DNA from: Argentina anserina
Taxonomy: Eukaryota; Streptophyta; Magnoliopsida; Rosales; Rosaceae
Length of the DNA: 64,000 nt
Reading direction: 5' to 3'
Assembly (NCBI RefSeq): GCF_933775445.1
Contig: NC_065876.1
Span: forward strand, 5,022,001 to 5,086,000
The notes under the pieces were generated by a model that was not told where the DNA came from, did not search any database, and saw only the letters and a list, made by a program, of their open reading frames with translations. Below are positions 47,051 through 58,667 of this stretch, piece by piece. A program made the position numbers and the translations under genes. The first letter of the stretch is position 1. Each line of letters begins with the position of its first letter.

Positions 47051-47439
47051 TTATTGATTTGATCGAACATGGTCAATGAGAATATGATTTTGCTGGCATG
47101 GGTAAACAGTGCTTAGCGCGCAGTTAGAATTTGTTAGCTGATTCAGTATTCAAATGTATGTTGGTAGTAAATAAGAATGGATAGTTGAGTTTACGGGATC
47201 AACCTGAGTGTGCAACCCAGGAAGTTTGTTCATTTAAAACGATTATTTTCTACAGCATGAACTGGGAACGTACAATGATATTCTGGTGTAATATCACGTG
47301 AGTTATGAAACTTCATATCCTGAAATCAAAGTTATTTCTAGGATACCAGCTGGAACTACCCTGGAAGTATAATACAAACACTATCTACCTCACTACCTAT
47401 ACATAAATTACATGATCAAAGTAACCATGCACGGAGTAA

Positions 47440-50159
47440 TTAGCTGCTAGCTCGAGTCGCATAATCACTTTGAAGAAAAGTTTTGAACCACTCAGCAGAC
47501 TGCTTGGGGATGCGCCTGTTATTGTGATCTAGATCGATATAGTATAGCCCATATTTATGCGAAAACCCCATTCCCCATTCAAAATCGTCGAAGAGAGACC
47601 AGTAGAAGTATCCTTTCACGTTTACTCCATTCTTAATTGCCTTGTTGAGACGATACAAATGACGAACAAGAAATGAAATTCGTTCCGGGTCCTTTAGTTG
47701 ATCAGCAAGTGCAAGGTTATCGTTCCTTGTTGTGAAAAGCCCTACATGTTAAGATAGTTCACGATATGAGGTTCGGATATGCATGTATTACAAACATATA
47801 TGATGATGAAGCATAAGGGGTATACCATTTTCGGAGATGTAGATTTTAGGATTTTGATATTTCTCCATTATATACTCCATCAATTTCTGCAGCCCTTCCG
47901 GCCAGTGCCCTTCACTGTCCTGAAATGAAACATCACTCTTTAACAAACCATTAGCTCATAATTAAATTTCTGCGTACGTGCAACATATAGCGTTTCAAAA
48001 AAAAAAGAAGAGGTTTTCCTACCTTGCCTAGGAAAGCTCCGTCCTTCATAACTGCGATCATCAAAGCATCACAGAATTTAATCATACTTAGTATTTAATT
48101 TGATGAAGGCCATAAGTGTCGAAAGGATGTGAAAATTCCATTTTCTAGCAGTTATTTCCATGAAAATGGTAAGTTCTGGAAAACAATTACCTGTTTCTTC
48201 GGCTGATACATCCACAGAATAGCGAAATTCTTCAGATGATGGTGGTGTCATATGTCTAGCATAAGTTGATGTGTAGTAATTAATTCCAACAAAATCTAGA
48301 GATCCCTTGATCAAACTTTTCTCTTGTGCAGAAAAGCTAGGTAGTCTTTCCTTCACAAACTCTTTCATACTCTTTGGATAATCTCCATATACAAATGGTT
48401 CTATAAACCATCCTAGGTTGAAGTCGAAAAGCCGTTCAGCTGCAACTTTATCTTCCTGTGAATCCGTAAGAGGCACATAGTATTTTGAAGCAAGGACGAT
48501 TCCAATCTCACCCTTTTGTCGTGCTTGGTATTTTTCTTTGTAGAGCTTGGCCACGGTGGCATGGGCAATAATTTGGTTATGGGCTACAATGTAAGGTTCT
48601 GTGCTGGAATTACCACCAAAATTGCATGGACCTGCCGAAACTACACAGTTTTCAGGAGTCCCAAACACACAAACTCCGTCCTTGAGTGAACACTTCCCTG
48701 GCGGGGCGATCCCAAATTCATACCCGTAAACTGCAGGAACTGTTGGCTCATTAATTGTGAACCAATTTTTAACCCTATCTCCAAATGTTTTGAAGCAAAT
48801 TTCACTATAGTCTTTAAAATCATTCCTGAAAGATATAACACAACACAATGAATGAAGCTAGTCTTCTCATGCTCTAAGACCGGATATTGTAGAATGTATT
48901 GAGGTAATCTACCTAAAACATTTCATAGGTACAAAGAGAAAGATGTACGTAGAACAAATAGTAGAGAAAGCATTTAAGAACTTACACAAATGAACGGTTC
49001 AAGTAACCACCATACTTCTCTTCCAAAGCTTGTGGAAAATCAGAGTGTAAAATCGTCACGAAAGGTTTGATTCCTGCATTATTAGTTAGGACGCAGAAAA
49101 TTGATCCATTAAGTTTAGCAGCAACTAGTTTATAGTAGTACGTACTCAACTTTTGGCTTGGATTATAATTTGGAATTGATAAGCTTGTATCTTCTAACCA
49201 TTTCTGATCAAATCGTCGATGAAGCTGTTATAGTGATCAATACCCTCTTGATTAATTCCCCCACTTAAACTTCCTTCTGCATAAAGACCATCAACACTAC
49301 CACTCTTTATACGGGTTTAAATCAATAGTTTCAGAAGCTTGAGTTTCTTAATGATCAGGTAGAAAATAATAAAACAAATTAGCTATGTTACTTGGTAATA
49401 TCCTACTCCAGGAGATGGAGAATCGGTAAGCATCTACTTCGAGGTTCTTGATAATCTTAATATCTTCCTGTAAAGTGAAATCTTAGGGTCTGAAAACTTA
49501 TTCCACTAATTATATGAGAAATGAAAATCTATAGATCGAGGATTTATGGCATTCATATGTGTATGTTAGAGAGGTAGCTACCAGTCACCTTGTATCGTCT
49601 ATATGAATCAATTGCTGTAGAAAATTTGTCGCTGTTTATAATTGCATCTGTATTTGTATGTAGAAATGTTTAAATTAGGTGATGATCTTAGATTAGTATA
49701 TAGTTTGCATGTGAAGATTGAGGAACTCAATTAATAATTTGACCTAATTAACCTGGCAGTATATCAACGCGATGATCCCATATACTTGGTCCTCTCCCTC
49801 CTTCTCTGGCTGACCCTTCAGTCTACGTACAATTGCACCCGATTCATATATATGTATGTTAACAGTTACGTCTATGTAATTTAATTAGTACTCAGATGCA
49901 AAATGTTCTATCTAGCTACGTACTTAATTACCTGTGCGGCAGAGGTAGCAACTCCAAAAGTAAAATCATCTGGGAAGTCTGATCTTGAAACCAATAATTC
50001 TTCGAAAATTTCGCAGGATAATTTTAATCCTCCTGGTGTCAAATTTGGTGCGACACCATTTAAACTTAGAATAGTAGCCCGGCCACAGCAGCATGCAATC
50101 GATTTCATGATGGCACAAACCGAGACGAGAACATAGAATAAATTAGTTGATGAAGCCAT
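47440..50159 (-). pseudogene. GH1 beta-glucosidase, largely intact but probably frameshifted near the 5' end
   Basis: Exons (minus): 50159-49932, 49822-49753, 49631-49589, 49467-49392, ~49304-49199, 49073-48986, 48825-48191, 48051-48023, 47919-47826, 47741-47440. Family landmarks: [48 protein letters not shown] (acid/base Glu), IYISENG (nucleophile Glu), GYFYWSLFDDFEWGMGF. From exon 6 to the stop all phases agree. Upstream, exon 2 leaves phase 1 but exon 3 (DKFSTAIDSYRRYK) needs phase 2, and the donor after RILP has lost a base (CCAAGTAACA), shifting exon 5. HWDxPQ is HSDFPQ. GH1 enzymes hydrolyse plant glycosides, often in vacuole or apoplast; the N-terminus is hydrophobic, signal-like. Confidence 0.6.
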
Positions 50160-51875
50160 AGAAATCGATAACCAAGCCTCAATCACGAGCAAGGAACGAT
50201 TTCTCAGAAATACTTGAACCGCTTCAAATAAAGCATTGGCGTATCATAAAGGTTTATTGGCAGTGCATATATGCTTATGACAAAGTAATCAACCATCAAC
50301 GGATCTGGATTTATAAACAATGACAAGAAAGCACAAATTTTGGAATTCATGTAAGCGGCAAATTGATGACATTAGTTAAAAATGAATTGCTAGGGGCCAC
50401 AACGTACTGAGCTCATAATCGACTTGAAATTAGTAGCTATTATTCTAGAATAAGATAAAAATTAATCAAATATGAGCTAATTGAGAAGTCTATATATATC
50501 CGCATATATATATGCTCTCCATAGGTTGAAAGCGGAAATTCCGCTCTCCCTCTTCCACCGTACAAACATACACCATTTTAAGAGGGCATTAGTTTTAGAA
50601 CTCGCCTCATGTCTTTAAATCAGCACTGCTCAAATTAAAGCCAGCCAGTTGTTCATGCATAGAACATATATAACGATCGGGATAGGGCTTTTTTCCCATG
50701 CCATTACGTATTCTTCAGAGGGTTTTATGTTATATATTGAGCATTGTGTGTTGTTGATCTGTTGGAGAGGAGAGATCCCACATCTAAGTTGGTTAAGTTA
50801 GGACAGTATCGGTACAGTTAGTCCACGGGCCACGCTTGTCGCTGTTTAACATGAGGTACGTAGCTCCTCCACTCGTCACCTTAGTGTCAGATGTCAAGGT
50901 TGGAGCCCAATTAGCAAGTCGATCTTCTGGTAGAAATAACAATTATGTATTGTCAAAGAGATTGAAGGAAAATGCACAGAAATTCTGAAAAGGAATGGAC
51001 TGCCTGATCGACCTAGCTAGCTAGTTAAGTATTCCTGTAGTTTGTACAAACGGGCTTCTAATATTGATTAGAACTTTTAAGACCAGTAGTAATGAAAGCT
51101 TATCAACTGAAATTTGTCGAGCAACCGATCCGGCAAATTAATTAGTTCATGCAAATTAATTAGGTCATTTAGGCACCCGATTTGAATTTATTGTTTTCAT
51201 CAACAGTTTACACTTTAAAGAACTAGCAGGGTGTCTAATATATATGAATATGTACGAGAGATTCACATGTTTTATTAGTCGATTATATTGAAATCTAAGT
51301 TTAGCTTGTCTCGTGTAAAATCTGATCGATTAGCTTATACAGTGAACAATTGAAATTGGTTTATCTAATTAGTTCGATATAACAGCATAATCATTATCTT
51401 GAGGCCAAATAAGCTTATATATATAGCCTTGGATAATGCAACTAGGGTAGACTAATTCATTTCTTCTTCATTTCTACATTTTTATCATTTCTTAAAATTT
51501 ATTGGACTTTCACGTTTTCTGATGATGCTATGTTTTTTTTTTCAAATTCAATTACGTCATATTTCATGTATTTTTTAATTGGGAGATCCGATTATATGTG
51601 TCCTGTGGAAGTTCACATTCAACTTCGTAGGTATGACCTCTTCTTCTTCATTGGTTTGAGAATCATACGAGTTTTAATATGTTTTGGATAAGAATCTTAA
51701 CAATGGTAAAAAAAATTCAAAATTTAGGGGCTGACTATATAAATTTAAAGTACAAGCAATTTGGCTGCTCGCATGCGTGCAGCCCTATGTTTAGAAACTA
51801 GACTCTCCAACACTACTGGATATACGGCAGTCTCCCACTGACACATGTAAGTACGCTATTGGGTAATGAGCTGCT
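50160..51875. other. Intergenic, about 1.7 kb
   Basis: No gene recognised. Contains one deleted LTR of the TRIM family (50760-50851) and AT-rich spacer. Confidence 0.4.
50760..50851 (+). mobile_element. Solo, internally deleted TRIM LTR
   Basis: TGTTGGAGAGGAGAGATCCC ... TTGTCGCTGTTTAACA, i.e. both ends of the 180-bp LTR with about 88 bp missing between ACATCTAAG and TTGGTTAAGTT. No primer site or second LTR follows. Flanks TGATC / TGAGG do not form a clear target duplication. Confidence 0.8.
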
Positions 51876-54724
51876 TTTATAAGTAGAGTCGCCGTCTTCC
51901 CTCTACTGCGAGCTGGTAGAACCCCAAACCCAACTCTGTTAGCAATCGCCGATCGTTCCCCAATTGGTTCGGCTATCCCAGTATCCCTCCGATTAGGTAA
52001 TTTTTCATTTCTGTAATTCTAACTCACATAATTATCATCATGGTAATTGTGGGAGTTCTGAGATTAGGTTAAGATTTTGATAAAGGTCTTTGGTCGGATT
52101 GGTTATCGGAAATTGCTTTTGTGCTCCGGTCTAATTGTTATTAGCTCAAGTTTGAATTTTTATCAAAACCCTAAATTTTTAACAGCCACCATATCACTAC
52201 AATCTGATTCTGAAATGCACACTGAACATTTTTTGCTTAGCAATTTGATTGGTCTTTTGGGTTTTTTTGTTTGTTTGGTCCGAATTGGTTTATTTATCGT
52301 TTGTGTCATATATAAAGGAGTTTTTTTCACCAACAGTCCCTGGTGTACCTACCAATGTGATACCTCAACTCTTAATCGTACCAATGTGATACCCAGACTC
52401 TAGTATTGCTATCATTGAAGTACTTCCGTTAGTTTTTTTTAACTTTTCCGTTATCTTGGTGACGTGGCAGTTACGTGAGGCCCACAAAGAGGGTTAAAAG
52501 ACAAAATTAACCTCATCTGAGAGGAGCAATGTTTTTCCCGCCCTTTACCTTGAGAAAGACACCCAACAATTCCAATTTTGGCGCCAATTTTCCCTCCCTA
52601 CTCCTTAATTTGTGTCTCTTATCTAAACTAAAGAACTACCGCCAACCAGTCGACCACAATCTGATAAAACCTAGATCAATCTCATTTTCTATTTTTACCC
52701 TAGCACTTGTTAAACTAACAGAATAAATATAAAAATTTATATGGAACATCTCATTTCCACAATCTCATAAGAATATAAAAACACATAACTTAACGAAATT
52801 CAAATACATGTTTAAGTACCATTAGTTGCCACATTTTATGTTGATCTGCCATGATTTTTACTTGTAAGAACTAATGGTACATGTAGTTGAATTTCGTTAA
52901 GCCAGAGGGAATAATACCAGCAGATAAAGCATTGTACTAATGGTACTTAAAAGTTCTTACAAGCAAAAATCATGGCAGATCAACATAAAATGTGGCAACT
53001 AATGGTACTTAAACATGTATTTGAATTTCGTTAAGTTATGTGTTTTTATATTCTTATGAGATTGTGGAAATGAGATGTTCCATATAAATTTTTATATTTA
53101 TTCTGTTAGTTTAACAAGTGCTAGGGTAAAAATAGAAAATGAGATTGATCTAGGTTTTATCAGATTGTGGTCGACTGGTTGGCGGTAGTTCTTTAGTTTA
53201 GATAAGAGACACAAATTAAGGAGTAGGGAGGGAAAATTGGCGCCAAAATTGGAATTGTTGGGTGTCTTTCTCAAGGTAAAGGGCGGGAAAAACATTGCTC
53301 CTCTCAGATGAGGTTAATTTTGTCTTTTAACCCTCTTTGTGGGCCTCACGTAACTGCCACGTCACCAAGATAACGGAAAAGTTAAAAAAAACTAACGGAA
53401 GTACTTCAATGATAGCAATACTAGAGTCTGGGTATCACATTGGTACGATTAAGAGTTGAGGTATCACATTGGTAGGTACACCAGAGTTGAGGGACTGTTG
53501 GTGAAAAAAACTCTATATAAAGTGATTGATTATCAAGTCTTGTTGTGAATGAGTATAAATTGTACTAGTACAATTAGTTGCTATCTAGTGTATAAGTTCA
53601 TAGTATACAAATTAAGGCAGCATTTTCATTATCAAAAATTAAGGCAGAGCTTTTTGTTCTTCAGAATTTCACCTATCATGGTAATGTTAGTGATTGTGGA
53701 TAGTTTGGGATTTTGTAGAGAAGGCCTGGTTTGATTGACCTTTTAGGGGCAAGGTTGATCTATCAAAATGATTACTTTATGACTACTGAGAACAGGAAGT
53801 GGATAAGAGCATTGAGTTGTAGGAAATGGATTTTCGATGAATAGTTTTTTGTTGCCCACTAGAGGTTTCTGAGAGGTCGGTTTGGGTGTTGGCTGATTCC
53901 ACTTCTAAGAGGATGCATGTTTTTTTGTATTGATGAATTATATGGAAGCATGGAGCATTACAATGCTGTGTTGTCTTACATTTTTCTTCTTCTTTTTCGA
54001 TGGTATAGCAGTGGTTACATATGGCTTCGTTCAGAGCATTCTTGAATAGTCCAGTTGGTCCGAAAACCACCCACTTTTGGGGACCTGTTGCAAATTGGGG
54101 GTTTGTTGCCGCTGTATGCTTCACTACCTTGATCCCAGTATATGAGAATAAATTAGAATATATAGTGGTTTTCATGCTGTTTTACTACAAGTTTTTATTA
54201 TAACAGGGACTGGCTGATATGAATAAACCCCCCGAAAAGATTTCTGGAAACATGACAGCAGGTTGATAATAATTAATCTTGAATGATATAAATTGTCTTC
54301 ACAGCTTATTTTATAGAAAGATTATAATCTTCCATTGAAATTTGGCTCTGCAGCAATGTGCGTTTATTCAGCATTGTTTATGAGGTTTGCGTGGATGGTA
54401 CAGCCTCGGAACTACTTACTTCTGGCTTGCCATGTCTCGAATGAGACTGTCCAACTCTATCAACTCTCTCGTTGGGCGAAGGGTCAGGGGTAAGTAACTG
54501 CGCTTAGTCCAGGAAATCTATTCTCTTTGAAATGTCACAATTAATGAATAGTGCACTGACTAAAAATATAAGACATAAGGCGTAACACTACCAAAAAAAC
54601 ATTGAATCGGTGAGTGTAAACATTTTCCAAATCCCTAAATATTACACCATTTTGCTAATTTATTCTATTTGCTTCCTTCTGCTATAGATACTTATCCAAG
54701 AAGGAGGAAGCTGCCGCCCAATAA
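51876..54724 (+). CDS. Mitochondrial pyruvate carrier subunit (MPC1-like)
   Basis: Inner-membrane carrier subunit that imports pyruvate into mitochondria. A 5'UTR exon ends at 51996 (GATTAG|GTAATT) after a TATA-like TTTATAAGTAG near 51876; the 2 kb intron ends at 54011. Coding exons: 54021-54113, 54207-54261, 54354-54489, 54688-54724; phases agree, 106 residues. [40 protein letters not shown], the MPC core [20 protein letters not shown], and the end [11 protein letters not shown]. Two to three short hydrophobic helices, normal MPC1 length. The only oddity is the 1.2 kb foldback element inside the 5'UTR intron (52318-53513). The UTR exon is inferred from splice sites and is not proven. Confidence 0.88.
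52318..53513. mobile_element. 1196-bp foldback transposon, Mutator-like (9-bp target duplication)
   Basis: Starts GAGTTTTTTTCACCAACAGT and ends with its complement. Arms of about 560 bp (52318-~52875 and ~52953-53513) are nearly perfect inverted copies around an ~80-bp spacer; the same 65-codon ORF appears on opposite strands at 52529-52726 and 53098-53295. One visible difference: the right arm has 7 extra bases (CAACTCT) near its tip. Flanked by an exact 9-bp direct repeat TATATAAAG (52309-52317 / 53514-53522), the size made by Mutator-like transposases. No transposase gene, so it is non-autonomous. It sits in the MPC1-like 5'UTR intron. Confidence 0.9.
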
Positions 54725-55298
54725 CTTGCTGTTGCTTCTGTCGTCCCATTGGCTTATCTTTGTTCTCTTTGTGTTATTTGATGTAGCTAGTGTTGATCAT
54801 GTGAAGCCTTACGTGCGCTGCTATTTGCCTTATAGATAAATCTACTGAGCAGATGAAACTTGTTCTATAATCTGTTCTGATCATATTATGCTCCAATTTA
54901 CTTTCAGAAATATTTGTTGAAGTCGTGGATTTGAGGAATCAATAACACGCGATAAATTGCTTCGTCAGCTTGAACTTCACAATAAATAGAGGATCTACCG
55001 TTCTAATGAAATATAGCAAGTTTTCCACCGCTAGCAAGGAACTTGGCTAACATGGCTGGTTAGCTAGAGCTGACCAAAGCCAATGAGGAGAACACCCACC
55101 CACCATAGGAGTGACTGATAAAGATTAATCAACTTGACGACCCCAAAGAGAACTAATATTGCAATCTCGTTCAAATTTCAGCTGCGGTAGCAGGTTCAAC
55201 ACCAATCTGATAAAAATAACAAGGCGATGTACAATATTGCTAACACATGCCCTCTTCATCCTTGTTTGTAATTGAAACGAGTATAGATGTCATCTCGA
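54725..55298. other. Intergenic between converging genes
   Basis: 3' flanks of the MPC1-like and WDR74-like genes. Nothing else recognised. Confidence 0.4.
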
Positions 55299-58200
55299 TT
55301 ATAATTTGTCATCAGGATTCACTCGTTTTAATCTTTTGGTACTTTTCTTGGATGTTAACTTCTTCCCTCCATTCTCTTCAGAAGCTTCCTCGTTTCCAGT
55401 CTCTACTTCTGCTTCCTTCTTGCTCCTTTTCTTTTCTTTAGACTTTTTCTTGTTCACAGTTGACATTTCAACATCCTCTTCATAAGGAGTCCCAGCTTCC
55501 TCGTTTCCACCATCTGTTATTGCTTCCTTTTTGCTCCCTTTCTTTCCTTTTGATTTTTTCTTTTTCACAGGTAATGTATCACCATCCCCTTGATACGGAG
55601 TCCCAGGTGTAATATGCTCTTCCTCATGCAATCGATCTTCTGCAGGAACGGCGGATTCTACAGAATAAAAAGAAATTTTGCCATGTTTAGGGAAAACTGT
55701 AGATGATTTTTTAACTAGTAGGCCTAACCTACCTAAAGAATTACTTGTTGGGGGGGGGGGGGGTAGAACAAGGAAAGTAACAAACCAACCTTCATCAGCA
55801 AAGTTCGAATCAAAAAGAACTTTTGTAAGATGCTGCTTCAGGAAAACCTGCACAATTGAAAGCAAACAATTAACCTAAAGCAATTCCAAAGTGAAATAGT
55901 ACACATAGTACGCAACGTTTCAAGATCAGTTGCTACTTGAGATATATAAAGTCCGAAGGGTGGCCAAATAGCCAGCTCATGTCTAAAACTTTTCTTATAC
56001 TTGAATTGATCAAACATTTTTCAGTTACTTATTATACAAGTTTTTCCTTTACCATAGAAAGTGGTAGTCTAATGACAACATATACAAACAGAAGTCTACT
56101 AATGAAAACCTCACACCCACAATTACAAGTTCCCCAGAAAAGACTCCATTATAAGAATTAGGAAATATAAGTTTAACAGAAACAGACATTGTGAAGATTA
56201 AAAGACAACTTAACAGATAGCAACGACATTTACTGTCCCCCAGGAATATTCACAGAAAAACAAAAAAGTCAAACACTTACCGCAGAGAGTAGTTCCCGCG
56301 TCTTTACATTCCAAACTCGTAGATAACTATCCAATCCTACAAAAACAAAGCATCTAAGATCAGTGAAATACGTTATAACTTTGTTTCTGAGAAGAAAAAG
56401 GATAAACTGCAGTAGTAATTTTTTTATCGCCATTTCTAGTAGTCGCCAAATGCGAGATCCAGCAGGATGTCTTTGAGAACGGATAACATTTCTACTGTGT
56501 TGTTGCAAAGGATTGCACACGCGGTGAACACACATAGATAATGCATGATCAGCCAACAATGGAGGCTAAAAGGACTAGATCTAAAATAGACACTACACTC
56601 ACCACATGAAGCTATGACTGGAAATTCTGGGTGCCTGGCTATGGATCTTATACTACCAGAGCATTTTCCCAAAAAGCATCCTAGCAATTTCCCTGTACGA
56701 CAGTGATGCATTAACATAAAGCAAAAAAGAAATACAACCCGTATGAAATGATCAAGTCCAGAATATTAGAAACTTCAATGCTTAACAATTTTCCGCCATT
56801 TACCTGTACGAATATCTATAGAAGCCAGATCACCAGAGCCATTCCCTACATAGATGGTATGGCCATCTGAATCTTCTGCAATAGCTTTGATAGGGGTCTC
56901 CCGGAAATTAACTGATATGACAGGTCTCCGCTGAGCAGAAATGTCATAGAGACGAACCTGCAGAATCAGACCAAACATATCAACAAAGGGTGCGTACAGA
57001 ATCCTCCAACAGTAAGCTACTGGAAATGATCATCTGTTTGTGAACAATTTGTCATACCTCATGGCTATTGGTGCCCGCAACAAATTTGCGATGATCATCT
57101 TTACTCAAATATGTGGCAGATGTGAACCAAGTTGGGGTAAATATACCAAGGCTGTTTTTAGGAGGCTTCAAAGAGTAAAAATCTGTTATAATGACCGCTA
57201 AAAATACATAAATTGCATGAAAGTAATGGGGAAATAAATAAGTCCTCACAGATTTTGCTGTCCAAATCTTGGCACAATTTTCAAGATCCCATACATTCAT
57301 CTCAACACGCTTCCTGAATTTGGATACAAAAATTTCATCAGTCCTCAGACAATAGGCTAGAGACAATATGAATGTTTCATCAAGCTGAAATAGATTTCAA
57401 AGCTTCAATAGTAAGTTAAATACCATGAGACTTACCCTCCAAACAGAGAATAGCTTTCACTTCCATCAACTTTAGAGCATGAGATATCACCACCAGCACA
57501 TACATTCCATGTTCTAGACGATCCGATGGAGGTGACATCCCCAGCTGATTTAGTCACTTCATAAGATCTTATGCTTGCATTCCCTTTTGTTGTACATGTG
57601 AGCAAAGTGCAAGACCTAGTAAGACAAAAGGGGAAAAGTTTAGTAACTGTACTCACTGTGAGAATTTCTCAAAGAAATTAATTTTGACATATTACTACAT
57701 CATGGTTGGTTTAAATTCCAGTTGGCAACAGATAGTAGATTCTATAGAACTTGGGTAGGCACACTGCACATTTACAGGAGAACAGTAGAGATAAACATTC
57801 ATATACAGCAAGCCTAATCTTCAATCTCTCCAACCACACCCTTAACCAATATAAGGTGTGATGATCAGGTCCAACTTTTATCACACTATGTAGAAGATAA
57901 ACTATGTAACTAAGCTGAATATAGTGATCGTATGACTGTGTCATGTATCAATAAAAAGAAGTAAACGAGAGCACTTGAGTCATATTACCTAGAAGCTAGT
58001 TCCAAATTTTGCTTTGCAAATAAATGCAACCCAGAGACAGCATCCTCTTCATCCTGTGCACCACTTTCCCCAGTCTTGGAGACTGAAAAATGGAGATCAC
58101 CATTGAGAGGATTAAGAACCTCAACCTGTAACACACATACAACACACACAACAATTATCGAGCTGGCATTGATTCCTTAAAACGCAAACTTGCTTCTCCA

Positions 58201-58667
58201 AAATCCAAAAAGAACTACTCACTGTGCCATTCTTTCTCGCAACAGCTAGTAACTGCAACAACACATAGCATAAGAAGTGTCACACATTCCAAATTCGAGT
58301 TAAAACACAAACGGGTGGCGCCCAATAAGGAAAATCAAATCACACAGAAACCAAACACGTACCGGGGCGAACTTCCGGTCGTCCATGGAAGCGGCGAGCA
58401 CGCATTTCGAGGCATCCGGGTCACCCCATCTCTCAACCATCTTGGGAACCCCTCCTTGCTTACTCCGAGCTTCAGTAACTATCAAACCCACAAAGAAATC
58501 GTCTTTTAGATTTTGAATAACAAGAACTAGGAGGTGATTGAATTTGAGGATTGATTGAGAAGCTGGGTAAGGGTTGAGATACTACCCTTGATGAGACCAA
58601 GCTCGTCGAATGTCAAGGCCCGAAGAGGAGGGCAGCCTGGGCACTCCAGTGTGGTGGTGCGAGGCAT
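55299..58667 (-). CDS. WD-repeat protein, WDR74/Nsa1-like ribosome biogenesis factor, 12 exons
   Basis: Exons (minus): 58667-58586, 58478-58363, 58252-58223, 58125-57989, 57615-57436, 57313-57250, 57165-57058, 56957-56804, 56692-56603, 56336-56281, 55847-55790, 55657-55299; all phases agree, 477 residues. N-terminus MPRTTTLECPGCPPLRALTF; beta-propeller pieces LLAVARKNGTVEVLNPLNGD, MNVWDLENCAKIWTAKS, RKFVAGTNSHEVRLYDI, IYVGNGSGDLASIDIRTGK, SIARHPEFPVIASCGLDSYL and RVWNVKTRELLSA. The C-terminal ~115 residues are acidic and Lys-rich with KKKKSKGKKGSKKE and KKKSKEKKRSKKE repeats, as in nucleolar proteins. WDR74/Nsa1 acts with AAA-ATPase Rix7/NVL in 60S pre-ribosome maturation. AAACCCTAG upstream (58746-58754) is telo-box-like. 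G15 tract in the last intron. Confidence 0.88.
55749..55764. repeat. Poly-G tract in an intron of the WDR74-like gene
   Basis: A run of about 15 G on the plus strand (poly-C in the pre-mRNA), upstream of the last exon. It is prone to length polymorphism or sequencing error. Confidence 0.8.

Noticed and set aside
52529..52726. 65-codon ORF, with an identical one at 53098-53295 on the other strand
   Set aside because: The two are the same sequence in the two arms of the foldback element; no start context or protein family, so not genes.
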